A stretch of DNA of 64,000 nt from Paramacrobiotus metropolitanus (lineage: Eukaryota; Tardigrada; Eutardigrada; Parachela; Macrobiotidae), in the NCBI RefSeq assembly GCF_019649055.1, contig NW_026570269.1, forward strand, positions 744,001 through 808,000, given 5' to 3'. Shown piece after piece: positions 36,101 to 48,969 of the stretch (position 1 is its first letter; every line of letters starts with the position of its first letter). The position numbers and the translations under genes were made by a program. The notes beneath the pieces are model-generated. The model made no database searches, had not been told where the DNA came from, and was given only the letters and a program-made list of their open reading frames with translations.

Positions 36101-38790
36101 TCGAACATATGATGCTTTTCCGCAGAACTGATAGTTCTTACAATTAGTACGAAACCGAATAAAGGCCGGTATTACAAGGCCTTAAACAATTAGCTTTTTG
36201 CAGTGATGTCTATAGTTTTTTCACTATACGGGATGCGTGCATTATGCAACTGAAAACGGGAGCGGGAGCCTCCGCTGAAACTGGGTGCAAAAAGGGTTGC
36301 CTACAGGCTACAGTAACCGGGAGAGGAGTGCGTATAGTATCATCCAGATAAATAATATGAATTGCGCCGAATTCAAACTAAGAAGTAAGTTGAAGGCTGG
36401 GGGAAATTTTATTAACAGTCTGAATGAGCATAAAATTTCAAGAATTATCTTTAATTTTGAGAATTATCTTTAATTTAAAAGAATTATCTTTAATTTTGAT
36501 CTAAATTTCCGTTAAAGTCCGATCGGATCGCTGTTATATCAATTGCATGTTTTTCACTCGCTTTGTGCAAGTTGTTTTCGGTGTTTATGAAGGCTCGTCA
36601 CGTGGGAAACGGTGGTTGTTGGCATCCATATAGTGTGCTGACCTTTCAGTTTAGGAACCCGCATTACGATTGCTCACACCATCACATATGCGGATGCACG
36701 GTAGTGTGCCAGCAGATTGGTCAAATTTCAGAACCACATAATTATATTAAAATTCGAACCCCATATCAAGGTCAGATGTGTAGATCATTTAAGTAGTCAC
36801 TCAGTGACCTTTATGGCGACGAGTCGTCGAGCATTCAATACAGGCTATAGAGAACGTCTATAATATTTCCTCGAGTTTAACGTATTTTCACCAAATCTTC
36901 AGGTTGCAAACGTGTGGTAGACACGCTTATTCCTCATGTTTAATTTAGCTGCTTACAACACCGATTTCAGTGGACTATTGTCTACAGTAATGCAGACAAA
37001 CCGAGTACTGGGCCGGGTAGGATACCGGGGCACTGGCTAAAAAGCACAGCAAGTCGATTGCCAGAACTTTCAATAACATGACTGCACGAAAAGACGCGCA
37101 TATAATTAAAAATTTTATCTGCTATTGAGTTTAATGCGCAATGTCCTAATTTCACGGTTTGTACTTTGCGGTGTCTTCGGCTTGCAGTTTCCAACTTTTC
37201 ATTAACCATCTACAGCAGTTTTTTAGGCACCTCAAAAACACTCGATGCCCGCTTGCAGCAGTAGTATGCGCAATTCCAGTGGGTGTGTGCACTGTGCACG
37301 GCACTACCATAGTATTAACTCACAAAACCGGTTTTTTTGTCGAGCACCGCTTTGCGTCCTTTGCTACAATACATCGAATGCCCATAAGCAGAGGATCGAT
37401 CAGCTTCCGGTCTGAAAGGGGGTATCGTATGCAGGGATACGAGTGCAGTACATTTGGACTGGTTAGATGCATATCGTATGTTTGTTCCGCAAAAGCGGTC
37501 TCGCCGTTGGTTTATGAGTTCGCGTTATGAAACGGGCTGTGATACCTTACAGTACAGTACGTAGATACGTACCGTGCTGCAGCCAACGTGGTTGTGCGGC
37601 AGTGCCATACTCGCTTCAACGAACCTTGACGTTTGAACCATAGCAAAATTTGGTTCTGCATTCAGCTATTATCCTTTGCAAATTTCGTCATTTTGCCTTA
37701 GCTTGCTCATCACCCGCACTAGCTACTGGGATTTAGTTTAGTGATTTGTGATTAGTTAGCATTTTCAACTTAAAGCTTCTAGCACAAGCGAGATACATAT
37801 ACTGTACGAACCGACCGGAAGTTTTGGAAGTCCGTTTTTAAAATTGTTACTGCATTTCTATCCAGGTGAGTGGCAACCATACTTCATCCTAACTAATCTG
37901 CTGCATTGTTCTTTCAAATTTCGCTGCGTTATTGTGGAGGATTTCTGTGATATATATATAAGAGTTCCAGTAGTCTGCACTAACAATATAAGTACAGTAA
38001 CATTTTCACCAAAGTATTCCGATTATTGCGATGTATTTATACGATATATCCGTAGTATGCGCACTTCTGTGCAAGTGCGTGAAGTACACCAGCATTGTCG
38101 TATTTCCTATTTGAAGACTGCAGTACCAGTAAGGTGTTTTTTGCTGGAAAGTGAAAATTAATCTAATACTGATATTAATGTGCCATTAAACTCAGAAGGT
38201 CCATTTGCAAAAACCCCATGCTTTACAATTTACATTAAGCATTTTACGTATGGTGCTGCTCGATACTGATATACTGACGTACGTAACGAATCAGTGTCCC
38301 AGTATAGTGCCGAAAGTTTTAGGCGTACTCTGTAGACTATTGTAGAGTCGGCTGTTGAAGCTCGAGCTCACTGGAACAGCGAGCCATTTATTAGCTGTTG
38401 ATAACTTGATATTATGTAAGTTTAATAGCACATGAGAAAGTTAACACATTTTTTGCTTTGCCTGAAGGAAGATGGTCTGCTCATAAATTTACTTGGATAT
38501 TATGTATCGCTTTCCTTGTCGAACATTCTAAATTCACAGACAGTTTTTGCCCTACTCGAAATCATCGTCAAGCCAATTATGTCAAGCCGGCCTGTGTTTC
38601 TCTACAGCATTTGAAAAGCAACATGATGTTTCAGTACGAGGACGAGCTTAGTACATGTGATAGACAAGTTTTTCCAGGCAGTTCTATTGCCCGCTTTGAT
38701 ATGTTAGTCGTTAGTTATCTGTATTGCAGGCTTGCAACTACCCCGTTGTGATACCACAGCTTGTAGTGGGTTACGGGCGACCTCCCCACC
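30109..38790. other. Gene-poor stretch of 8.7 kb
   Basis: No ORF here shows a recognisable domain or a coherent exon chain. A GC-rich pocket at about 31160-31330 could be a promoter or first exon. A minus-strand open segment at 30320-30170 (FERENRRLAATVDR) looks coding-like but has no partner. The 5' UTR of the scramblase gene probably begins near 38731 (acceptor TGTATTGCAG). Confidence 0.4.
36442..36498. repeat. Three tandem copies of a 19-20 bp AT-rich unit
   Basis: GAATTATCTTTAATTT occurs at about 36442, 36461 and 36481. Confidence 0.85.
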
Positions 38791-40994
38791 ATGCCGCGAG
38801 TACAGTCTGGAAGTAATCCCTTTCCGCCTGCAGATCCACAATTTGAAAGCCCTAATTCTTACCCGGCATACCAACCACAACCGCCACAACCAACAGGGCA
38901 GACAGTGTATTACCATAATCAACAACCTGGTAATGCTTCAGGACTTTTGTTGGAAATAATTATCTGCCATAATGTAGTATTATAATGAATGATGTTGAAA
39001 ACAAATGTAATAAAATAGCGGGCTACAGATATATTCACCTTGTTACAAATGCGGATTACTTTGTGACAATCACATTGGGTCCTATAAATTATACTCGTAC
39101 ATTACGAAGGAATAGCGTTACTTCACCATATTATTATATGCTGTATATCACTGTGCACCGGTCTCAGTCCTGTATTATTAGTGTTTTACCCCCGGCATCT
39201 TGTTCTTTTTTATGACTGTGTCTCTGTTTTCATTTAGGATATGAGCAAAATGTGGTGTATACACAGCAGGGTCCCGGAGTGGTTTACACACAACCCGGAA
39301 TGGTCCAGATCAACACGGTGATGCAGCCCGGTCAGATGATACCACCAGGACAGGTCGTGTGGGTGGCTATGCCAGAACCCATACCTGGTTGTCCGCCCGG
39401 ATTGGAATACTTGTACGCCATGGATTCGCTGGATGTTAAGCAGAAAAAAGAGTGGTTGGAAGGTATGAATTTATTGCTTTTTTCAAAGACGATTTTATGG
39501 GTTTCTAACGATATCTAATATCCATATCGATATTTTGCATGGAATACGTATTTACTGGTTTATCGATTATCATTCATTTATTTGTTTTGATAAAAATGTT
39601 GTTAACAGTGTTCAGTGGATTCGAGACATCCAACAAATATGTGATCCGAGACAAAATGGGGCAATACGTGTATTTCGCCGTGGAAAATTCGGATTTTTGC
39701 TCCCGGCAATGTTTGGGTACTCTTCGACCTTTTGATCTGGGTGTGTACGATAATGCGCAACGGCAGGTGATGAATATTCATCGGCCGTACAACTGTACCG
39801 GATGTTGCTGTCCGTGCTGCTTGCAGGTACGTACATAATCGGAACTCGGTCTGTCACAGTAATTTTTCGAAATTAATTCACGAACTCAAGATACTACTGT
39901 AGTGATTTGCCCCGGGACTACACTTATCCCTTACGAATGCGGCTCATAATTATGATTATAATAATTATAGATCTTAATAAAATATAAGTAAACAAACGAG
40001 AACCGAGCTACCTTTCACCACTTTTATCATCAGAACAACATAAAATCAAAAGTAACAAAAGTAGCCAATATCATCTGAAGGCAACTGTTTGTCACAAATC
40101 ACAATCATCTCACATTCATCCTAAATAGGAAAAAAGCACAGTAAGTATGTAGCCTATTCAGTACACCCTGCTACACTACTCAACACCGTATTTAGCGATT
40201 CTTTCGGCATTTTATGCACAATAAATTAGAAGTCACTCATACAACTGATTTGGCTACTCACTATAATTCATACCAGAGTAATTATATTTTCGGAATGTTT
40301 TATCGCATATTAACTACGAGTGCAGTTATTGAACCAAATCATTTGAATACGCTGTCTGCAGACCATGCAAGTAGAGGCTCCACCGGGCAATCCGATTGGC
40401 CAAATTGAAGAAAACTGGTCGTTCTGTCTGCCGCGATTCACCATAAAAAACAGGAACGGCGAGCCGGTTCTGAAGATCGAGGGACCGTGTTGCACTTCCA
40501 GCTGTTGTGGCAATGATGTTAAATTCAAGGTATGCATACATTACTTACGAGTATTAACAGTGTGTATTTGCCAGTTGGTATTTGGACCCAACATTCGCTC
40601 TGTGAAAAGTTTCCCCATAATTAAATTTTTTAGGTTGTAACGGCCGATGGGAAAGCAGAAATAGGTGAAATCTCGAAAAAGTGGGGAGGCCTTAAGGAGT
40701 TCTATACTGATGCCGACACCTTCGGAATTACATTTCCATTGGATATGGACGTGCATGTTAAAGCAACACTGGTTGCAGCATGTTTCCTGATTGTACGTTT
40801 AGTCTTTTATATTTTATGGAGCGATTTGAATTTGTAGTACTCAGATTATCTTTAGCATAGTCATTAAGGTAACCTTTAGGATTATGGTCTTCAGGATTAT
40901 AGTCGATTTCGGCCGTGCATATATACATTATATATGGCTTTCGGTTTTGCAGGATTTCATGTACTACGAACAAAGTGGCAACAACAACAATTGA
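38791..40994 (+). CDS. Phospholipid scramblase (PLSCR family)
   Basis: A membrane-associated protein of the family linked to calcium-dependent lipid scrambling between leaflets. Six exons: 38791-38929, 39238-39462, 39609-39826, 40362-40529, 40634-40792 and 40953-40994, 316 residues (human PLSCR1 318). The N-terminus is Pro-rich (PPADPQ, PQPPQPTG). The core starts MPEPIPGCPPGLEYL and continues SNKYVIRD. The palmitoylation-type cluster is CTGCCCPCC. IGQIEENWSFC and CCTSSCC follow. The predicted EF-hand-like calcium segment is DADTFGITFPLDMD, and the C-terminal hydrophobic helix is VAACFLIDFMYYE. In-frame stops upstream of the ATG (CCACCATGC context) fix the start. The short Asn-rich tail ends at 40994. 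All motifs needed are present. Confidence 0.95.
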
Positions 40995-41656
40995 AAGAGA
41001 TGAACCGCTACGCTTGGAGTGGCAGCGGTTATAATTAATCTGATTTATTTTTTACGCATTTGTACGCTTAAGTTTGTATTGTATTTACTGCTACTGTTTT
41101 GGTGGATTTTGAAACAATGTTGTCGCACTTTTGATCACGACGGTTTAGATTTTGGAGGTACAAATACTTTGCTTCAAACGATTCGCACACTGCAAACATG
41201 TTCAATTTTTGCCCCCGTAAATGTAATTACCTGTTAAGTCACTTTATTTGGTTGTTGATTTTACTGTAAATTAATTTCAGTTAATTGTGAATTATTAAAG
41301 ATGACGTCATTGTTGTACACTGACATGAGTGTTTTGCTAAATTTTGGCATTGAAAAGTTAATATTTTATGAGTAGTACGACAAAAGTCAACTACCAATAT
41401 CTTGATATCTGCATTCAAATCGTCGTATTTTACAACACGCTGTTGTTACAGTTTTACTACAGATTTTCCTACATTGTGATAAGCTAACCATAAGACCTAC
41501 TAATCATAAATGCACATCCGTGATTTACAGGCATACTTATATGTATTTTATTATACGGTACTGCTACTTCTGCTTCCCCGCATCACGTATGCTACAAAAT
41601 CTTTCGTAAATTTTACCACATCTGCTGGGAAATATTACTTAATCCGTGACATAATT
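40995..41656. other. Intergenic region, scramblase to lectin
   Basis: AT-rich, no credible coding sequence. The scramblase and lectin genes converge here, so it holds their 3' ends. Confidence 0.4.
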
Positions 41657-42058
41657 TCAATATTCCGGTTTGTTGAAACAACGATATCGTACGCGCAGTG
41701 GACGTCCGGTGCAACCAACTTCGGTCGAGGGATCTCTTGCTCTGAGTAAGCATCTGGACTTTCCGTGACAGGACTTTTTGACAGCTTCCAGTGCCACAGT
41801 AGAGCGACATTTTCGCTGATAGCTTCCCGTTACTTCTCGCGGGCCGTAATAGGCGCTATATATCATTATCAGCGGCCGGGTGGGACTCAAAACACAGTTA
41901 AGTGGCTGTTCACTACCATGGTCCAGAATAATATTCGTTACATTCACACCTTTCTCGATGGTTGTGAAGGAATGCGATGTGGCTTTTCTCTGTGCCGCCG
42001 TTTGCGTCCAAATTGATAGCAAAACTAGGATGGCAGATAATAGCGTTTTCTCATGCAT
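41657..42058 (-). CDS. Secreted SUEL-type (rhamnose/galactose-binding) lectin
   Basis: An intact single-exon ORF of 133 residues. ATG at 42058 begins MHEKTLLSAILVLLSIW, a typical signal peptide, with cleavage likely after TQTAAQ. An N-glycosylation site (NVT) follows. The SUEL lectin domain covers about residues 50-128: IMIYSAYYGP, QRKCRS, VKKSCHGKSRC and GCTGRPLRVRYRC, in the order C..Y-G-x..C..C-x-G-x-x-x-C..C..L-x-V-x-Y-x-C. Family members bind galactose or rhamnose and occur in egg lectins and adhesion receptors such as latrophilins. Here it is a single domain with no membrane segment, so it is probably secreted. Ligand preference cannot be read from the sequence. Confidence 0.88.
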   Translation of the reverse strand: MHEKTLLSAILVLLSIWTQTAAQRKATSHSFTTIEKGVNVTNIILDHGSEQPLNCVLSPTRPLIMIYSAYYGPREVTGSYQRKCRSTVALEAVKKSCHGKSRCLLRARDPSTEVGCTGRPLRVRYRCFNKPEY

Positions 42059-43770
42059 GTTTAGCAACCAAGCACAAAACAATATCGTAATGATAAAATC
42101 TTTCAGTTTTATTAGGTTAAATAATTTCAGTGATACTGTCTCGTTAAAAACCCTAGGAAGAGTCTAGTTTACTCGTATTTATAAGCACTGTATCCGCTCG
42201 GTAACGTTGCACCACAGAGTGCGGTGTTAAAATTAATGGTTTCATTACACTTTAACGCTCTCAGTGGTTGTTAAGCAAATATTAGTACTTCTACCTGTAC
42301 TCTCCATACGTAGATCTCCGTATATTCATGAGATGCGCAGTGACCGGAAGTATGGCTCTGTAATCAGTTCTTCATCTCATATCTGCCTTTTTGGCTCACT
42401 GTTCGGTACAGCAAGTTTTCTTAATCGATGGTATCAGATACAAGTACTGTACTAGAGTATGATAAATCTGACACCAACCAGTCCACTTCGTATGAAATAT
42501 AGCCGCTAACGTTGCAAAAAATCAACCTTCAGGGCCACATCAAACGCCTTGGTTACTATCCACCGACTACTTTTGCATTTGTACAACCATGCGTTTTCGA
42601 ATTCAAATGTCACAATTTCATTTCGTTAAATTAGTATATCAAATTTTTCAATTTGTGCAAAATTTTTGTAATGGTTCCAGATAGATCTAGAGTTCAGATC
42701 TGCCCAGTTTCCAGCAAGAGTACAACAATTTTCCAGAAACAACTCGGCACTGCCGAATCGAAGTTAGAGCTGCCGAAGAGTGCTTTTAGCTGGCAGTTGG
42801 TAGTACCGGTATCTGCGCCCTTGTTAGTAGCTATTTTAAGAGCAGTTCGGTTTTCAGACCACGAACTCGAAGATCAGATTCAGCAAAGATGTGCAATAAC
42901 TGCAAGCCTGCTGTAACATTATGGCTCTTAAAAAATTTAACGCAAGCCAAGTACGTCTCGCCGAAACGTATGCGCGACAACCTAAAAACACGTATCAATG
43001 TCGTCTAAAATGTTAAACATAGAAATACACCATCTCTGGTTCGCAAAAATGTATCCAGCTATTGAAGTAGCTTTTGAGATCATACTTTGAGCGAGGATCA
43101 CACTTTCACAGGAGAAACTGAAGTGGTGTTAATTACGCAAATTTCCTTAGCCAGTACACACCCGGCACTGGTAAAAAAATCGCTTAATAGGAAGTGTTTT
43201 TCTGAACGTCAAGAGATATGTAATAAGCCATTGTTGGAGCGAATGAGGCTGTATGGCAGCAAGTGGAATTAAATGGTTTTCTGATAAATTATGGATACAA
43301 AACCAGGTTTGCGCATGGTGAAAATTAAAATACTTTAATAATTCTACGACCTTTTCTACTCTACCCTAGACGACAAGATCGCAACTCGCAAGTAACAATC
43401 TCGAGAATCATTTTGCTAGCATCAAGTACAGATCCTGTGTATTGCTCGTTATACGGTTATACCGGCACGTTTATGTATTGTAAGTTAAGTTTTATCTATA
43501 GAAAATATTAGCAGCAGTTTTATGTGATACTTCATCTGTTAGTCTATAAAATATACGTATTGCCAAACCCGTTTTAGGTGGCTCTGGCACTGTCAGCGTT
43601 ACTCGCTCACGCTTCTGTCATCTTCTATAAATGCCTGTACAATATTATAGGAACTTCCCATTAAAGGCCTAGTGGATTTTTTACGGCGATTTTATAAACC
43701 GAATTTTACTAATCCGAGTTCGCCAACTGATACGAAGTTCTTACTTCTTACTAAGCTTTATTTTCAACAG
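42059..43770. other. Intergenic region, lectin to LITAF gene
   Basis: No certain coding sequence. An 87-codon frame at 42653-42916 has no recognisable domain. The first exon of the LITAF gene should lie somewhere here. Confidence 0.35.
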
Positions 43771-44460
43771 AAACTCATATTAGTGTATCACCGCCTTATC
43801 CCTTTCCGGGCCAGGCAGCGCAGCCGCATTATGGACAGGGTGCACCAGGACAACCGTATGTGCCTCTGAGGCCGACAACCACCGTTATTTACTCCTCTGC
43901 TCCTACTCCAGTCCTCTTGTCACTGGACCCTGTCACCGTTACGTAAGCAGCGGGTTATTAAAAAATTTCACTTACGAGATAACTATAACAAACAATGCTT
44001 TGGCATGGGTTGACGGTTGACCATACGTGAGTATTTTGAGCGTATTCACCGAAACTCAAAGATAAAAATAACATTATTCGGTGTTGCATTTGCATTTGTT
44101 GTTTTCTAGGTGTCCACACTGTGGTCAACAAGTTATGACCGTTACGCAGTATGAAAACGGTTTAGCAACATACCTCGCAATTGGCGCGTGCATCTGTTTC
44201 TGTGAGTTGTTGAACTTGCCGATGGAATCAGCTAGTGCTTTAATTTTTACCAACGGAAATTACTTCATTTCAGTGTGCATTCTGGGTTGCTGCTTAATTC
44301 CTTTATGGTAATAAGGATTGAATCATTTACATTATAAATTTTGTACAAACGAGTAACTAATAAATTTATTTGAGTTTTGTTTAGTATTGACGGACTAAAG
44401 GATGCTGTCCATTATTGTCCCAAGTGCCAACACGTTATTGGACGAACTTCCCGTTTATAG
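43771..44460 (+). CDS. LITAF: LITAF-domain (LPS-induced TNF-alpha factor-like) protein, first exon not found
   Basis: LITAF-like proteins are monotopic membrane proteins of late endosomes and lysosomes. Four exons chain in frame: 43771-43942, 44110-44201, 44274-44307 and 44385-44460. The first encodes a Pro-rich region (PPYPFPGQAAQPHYGQ, PYVPLRP) usual before the domain. The second has the zinc-binding knuckle TCPHCGQQVMT, followed by YENGLATYLAIGACICF. The third continues the membrane-inserting hydrophobic segment with LGCCLIPL. The fourth has CIDGLKDAVHYCPKCQHVIG, the second knuckle with the H-x-C-P-x-C pattern, and ends at TAG 44458-44460. Cysteine spacing and the LIP-L-C-I-D-x-L-K-D core match the family well. 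The start codon must be in an upstream exon I could not place. Confidence 0.88.
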
Positions 44461-44686
44461 GTTACTTATTATTAGAGAATATATAGACACTGAGTTTGCG
44501 CTGGTAATATTTAAAGGTCTCATAGGGATATGTCAGGATATGTCTGAAAGTGTTTGTGTATTGAAGCCCGCATGTGAAATGCAATACATAAGAAAAATTC
44601 TTATCGTTTTGTTAATTAATAAATTATACAAACGCTGATTCGATGATTTGATTTGTAGCAATTGTTAACAAGGTGAATTTTTAACG

Positions 44687-47600
44687 CTATGTCGGTCGAA
44701 TAAGTCCACCAGCAACGATTCCCAGTTGGCCGGTATGGTCCAGTCTGGCTTCCCAGCGAAACTTTTCAGGCGTTCCTTGGACTAGCAGGCATAAATTGTG
44801 CTTGGCTGTGCTAGAAAAATCTTTGCTTTCCTGCAAAGTTATGGTTGTATAACAATAATATACGTACAGTACACCTTATGGCTTATGCATTGTGGCAGAG
44901 TGGCAGCTGCACAAGTAAAGGTACGCGACTACGCGTATTTTATTTACCTGAATCACTTTCACAATGTTCATGCCATAAAGCCTTTCGTATTCCTTTTCCA
45001 CGTTTACGAGATCTTTTTCTGCCCGTAGCAAAAATATCCGGAGAAGATCTTTAATTTTGGTCTGTTCGTTGGCCTCACTCTCCATGACTTTGTTGATTTG
45101 TTTGGCAAAAAATAATTCTTTACACCGCACTAAACTAACTAAAATGCAAAAATATACATGCAGAGAATCGCATATAGCAAACAATGCAAATTAGGATGGT
45201 ATCTCTTAACGCACTTATGGCCAGTAGAATGGGAACAAGAGGTCCTTGCAGCCGGAAATGGACAATATCCTCGATTTCGGTGTTAGCTATGCTGGGCATG
45301 AGCATAATGGTATCGAATAGCTGCGCGTGGCTTCTCGTGGCGAAAATGTCAGCAAATATCCCGATATCCTCATTCTGCCCGGCCTCATATAAGGCTTTGG
45401 CGTCGCTTTCAATTTGATCCTTTTCCACTACATACGAATCGCTGTGTGTACCCTAGGCAGAAAAGTTTTTGATAGATTCCAGTACTTAGTGCAATAATTA
45501 TGGAAAAACAACTTCGTCTGCAACAAAATGTATGATACCAGTTGAGTTTAGTGTTAATGTTAACTCAACTTAACTGTTAAGTCATGTTGCGCAACAGCGC
45601 ACATTGTTAGTGTATAAAAAAGCGACCTTAAGTGTGCTCTGCGTAGTACTTTAATTGTACTGCACCTCTGCAAACGACACCAGCATCCGTAAAACTTCCC
45701 CTTCGTAATGGTGCGACAAATCGTTCGAAAATTTCAACATAAAGACTGCAATTACAGACGCCCAATAAAATATAGGTATTTTCCAAGTCGAGAGTTCCAA
45801 AAAGCACGGTCGTAGTTTACGCTTATTGAAAGGTTTCTTACTTTTTTCGTAAGCTTCGTTCACTAGTTTCCGTTCTGGGTCGTACATCGTATACAGAATC
45901 TCCAAAATCACTAGGTCATCCTAAACGTTTCGTCTGCTATTATATACAGTCAATACTTAATAATATGTTTCGGTGCTCTGGTTTACCTGGATATTTCTAT
46001 GCAGTTCTTCGGCAATGTAAAGAACATGGGGCAGAACCAGGGCGGCAATTACTGGGTGGTCATCAAGTAGGTCATGTTCTTGTAAATCTGCTGCTAAACC
46101 CTAAAATGAAGAGCTAAGAAGTAATGACTACCGGCTTACAGCTGTTGTTGTATTTTTCAGATGTTTTTCCTTTCTAATATAACAGTGTAGAACTATTAAC
46201 AAGGCAGGTTCAACCAACGCCGCGCTCCAGCAGTATTAACGAAGTATTATATATTATATATATTAGCAGACCTCAAGCATATCCAGCTTTATCATTCCCA
46301 GTCTGGTATTGCTTTAACAATTTTTTTGGTTCGAAGTCCAAAGAGATAAGCAATAACCAATAACAACACATACCGTTGGACTTATGCGAGCGATGTTTGA
46401 ATGCTACGCTTACTAGTCACGCATTACCGATAAAATGCATTTATCGTAAGACGATTTGCATGAGCGGCACTTGAGACTCGAAGAGCAGCTGAGGGATAAA
46501 GAATGAGAAATAACAGGAAATGATACTTCAAGAATTTTGACTAAAAGAACCTCATATTTTTCTTACAAAATAATTGTCGCTTTAAATTTTCTACAGAGAA
46601 GCTACGTATTACGCTGCTAATTGCACGTATAAGTGGGAAACAATTAGCGCGATGGATCAGAATGTTTTGCACCATTCTTCTGAAAAATATGCTGGGATAT
46701 TTTTCGCAAAGAAGGTTTCGCCTTTGTCAAAAATTAATTAATTAAGAAAATCCATTAACTAATTAAGCAGATCAGTTGCTAATTGAGTGTCAGTTCATTT
46801 TGTAGCGCTGAATTTGACTGGAAACGTTTACCGTTGTTAGCCTACATGGTAAAGCACATTTCTGAATTAATTAACGCAGTGTAAACTGTAATTGTAATTA
46901 ACGTACGTACAGATAAATTACCTAATAGTCTGATAATGGATTAATTTTTAATTGCTCATTTAGACGTTTATATATATGTATCAAAGTGTATGTGCGTAGT
47001 AGACTATTGTTTTCATGACTTGCACGCCTGATGCCGTGATGCGTATTTGCAAAACGGAGCTGTTCACGCGGGTATTTGTAAAAACGTGCCGTATCTTTCC
47101 TTCGACCCGTTAAAAAGCAGATCGGTTCGGAATGTTATGAATCATAATCCTGGTCAAAACAATACCAGACCGGAGATAAGAAAGCCAGAGGTGATTGAGG
47201 ACGCGTATTATATGTACAAATACAGTCTGTATACAATAAATACATACAGTAACAGCGGCGGTGGGACAACTTCAGTTTGCTTTTGAACATGTACAGTACC
47301 TTCTCGAACAGTTCTTCGTACATTTCCACCACATCTGCTCTTTGTGAAGCTGTTAGACAGAGTAATGATTCCACTAATTGTGGCGATTCCACATCTGCAA
47401 CCAGTTTCCGTACGAATAATTCGTCCCATACTTATAACGTACACGTTTGGTAAAAACGTTCTAAATATCTCATTTCTGCCAGGTCAAATGCAGATTGAAA
47501 CAAAATAGCGTTATGCAATAACGAAGGACAGGGTCAGTGTAAAAAATAGCCAATGACTATGTGCTTACCATTGCACGAACCGGTAAGTGCTTATACAGAC

Positions 47601-48098
47601 TGTGTATATTTTTAAAAAGTTTGGCATTAAATTATTCAAGTCGTACGCCCCTGTGATAAATAAATCTACGTAAAATGCGCGTTTAAGCGGCAAAACACGC
47701 GGCTGTTCAGCTGTTTTCCTGTCTTCTACGATCCTATGTGTTAATAGGCGGTAATCCACGTCAGACGCGCGTCTTAACATTTTGATTTACCATAGGGGCG
47801 CGGGAGCAGTTAAAGTTTATAGACAGTTTAAATGGGATGCGCTGTGTTTACATAATTTACAAGAAGTCAATACTATAAACAGTTTTGATATCTATTGTAA
47901 ATACTCACTTTTCATATGGTGAAGCAGCGAATGCAGGTGATGCGCTTCTGCACGAAGATCGCTGATATCTATCCGCGGGACAATGGCCGGAGCATGACGA
48001 ATATAGGGACCCATTTGGCCGGCAACCTTATTGCTTGTTTGGGGATCGGGATGTTTTTCCCTGTCGAATGCTTCGACTGCCATAAGACCTTCTGCCAT
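44687..48098 (-). CDS. Annexin-like protein without canonical calcium loops
   Basis: Annexins are four-repeat, membrane-binding proteins. Eight exons: 48098-47909, 47430-47300, 46100-45987, 45920-45842, 45745-45666, 45452-45215, 45138-44948 and 44830-44687. All phases fit, giving 388 residues. Repeat 1: ASQRADVVEMYEELFEK then LAADLQEHDL. Repeat 2: ILEILYTMYDPERKLVNEAYE with FSNDLSHHYEGEVLRMLVS. Repeat 3: DAKALYEAGQNEDIGIF, FATRSHAQLFDT and VPILLAIS. Repeat 4: MESEANEQTKIKDLLRIFLLRAEKDL with EYERLYGMNI. The G-x-G-T loop that binds calcium in type II sites is missing at all four places. The C-terminal exon (ESKDFSSTAKHNL onward) does not resemble the usual end. The N-terminal 60 residues are unique. 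The exon 5 donor (GTGCAG) is weak. The intron after exon 2 is 1.2 kb. Confidence 0.85.
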
Positions 48099-48397
48099 TG
48101 TGTAGCTTTGAATTCTCTTTAGGATTATCTTGGATTATCGTTTCAGATTGAATCACACATTAATAGTTTCACAAAATTAACTTTTGGCAAACCGAATTTA
48201 AATGGTACTTTCCGACAAGATTTGGCACTTCCCAGCCAGATATAAAGTATTCTGAAAATCGCTCATAATTGTGGAAAAGCGTTTTGCTTTTTGCTCACAT
48301 TCTTGTTTATTTGCCTCTAGGTTAATGTCGTGGACGTACATCATACATCCGTAAACAATGAATCAGCCAAAGTATTTATTTCCCGAAGCGTTTGTAC

Positions 48398-48969
48398 TAG
48401 AGATGGCAACGGCTCAGCCGAAGCCGTTTGAGCCGCGGCTAAGCCGGCTTCGGCTGAGCCGGCTCGACCCAAAAATGCAGCCGCAGCCGATGTCAGCCGA
48501 GCCGATTGAGCCGGCTCGGAGTCTCAGCCAGCCGCGAGCCAGCCGTAAGCCGATGTCGGCTAACGGCTTGCGTATTGTCGGGAAAAATGCGTCAGCAGGT
48601 AAAATTTTAGCTCTTTTGGACCGTTCAAAGCCGAGTTTGAGTCTTGAAACTCGATAATCTTATAAAAAAGCGCTGAATTTTTGCTTTAAAGATCCCTTTT
48701 CCCATTAGAAACTGATCAAAAACAGTTTTTCGCTTAAAAAAGAACAGAAAAAATTGTAAACATTTCTTTTTATTGAAAAAAAGACTCGAGTTTTTCCGCG
48801 CTAAAAAGCTATCGGCTAAGCCGGCTCGGAGCCGGCTTAGCCGGCTCGCGTTCAAAGCCGAGCCGTTTGAGCCGGCTCGGGTAGGTGAGCCGACTCTTCC
48901 GAGCCGGCTCGCTATTTTAGCCAGCCGCAGCCAGCCGATAAGCCGTTAAGCCAGCCGTTGCCATCTCTA
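48398..48969. mobile_element. hAT-type element (572 bp) packed with GAGCCGGCT repeats
   Basis: Ends TAGAGATGGCAACGGCT and AGCCGTTGCCATCTCTA are perfect 17-bp inverted repeats. Perfect 8-bp direct repeats GTTTGTAC flank it at 48390-48397 and 48970-48977. Both arms hold many copies of GAGCCGGCT/AGCCGAGCC and GTTGAGCC-like motifs. The AT-rich centre (48600-48790) has no transposase. It lies about 300 bp upstream of the annexin start codon. Confidence 0.92.

Noticed and set aside
37159-37530. 123-codon plus-strand ORF
   Set aside because: No domain, no splice partner, mixed composition; looks like chance in an otherwise empty stretch.
42653-42916. 87-codon ORF as a LITAF first exon
   Set aside because: Its frame and phase do not lead into the 43771 exon and its sequence is not Pro/Tyr-rich as expected.
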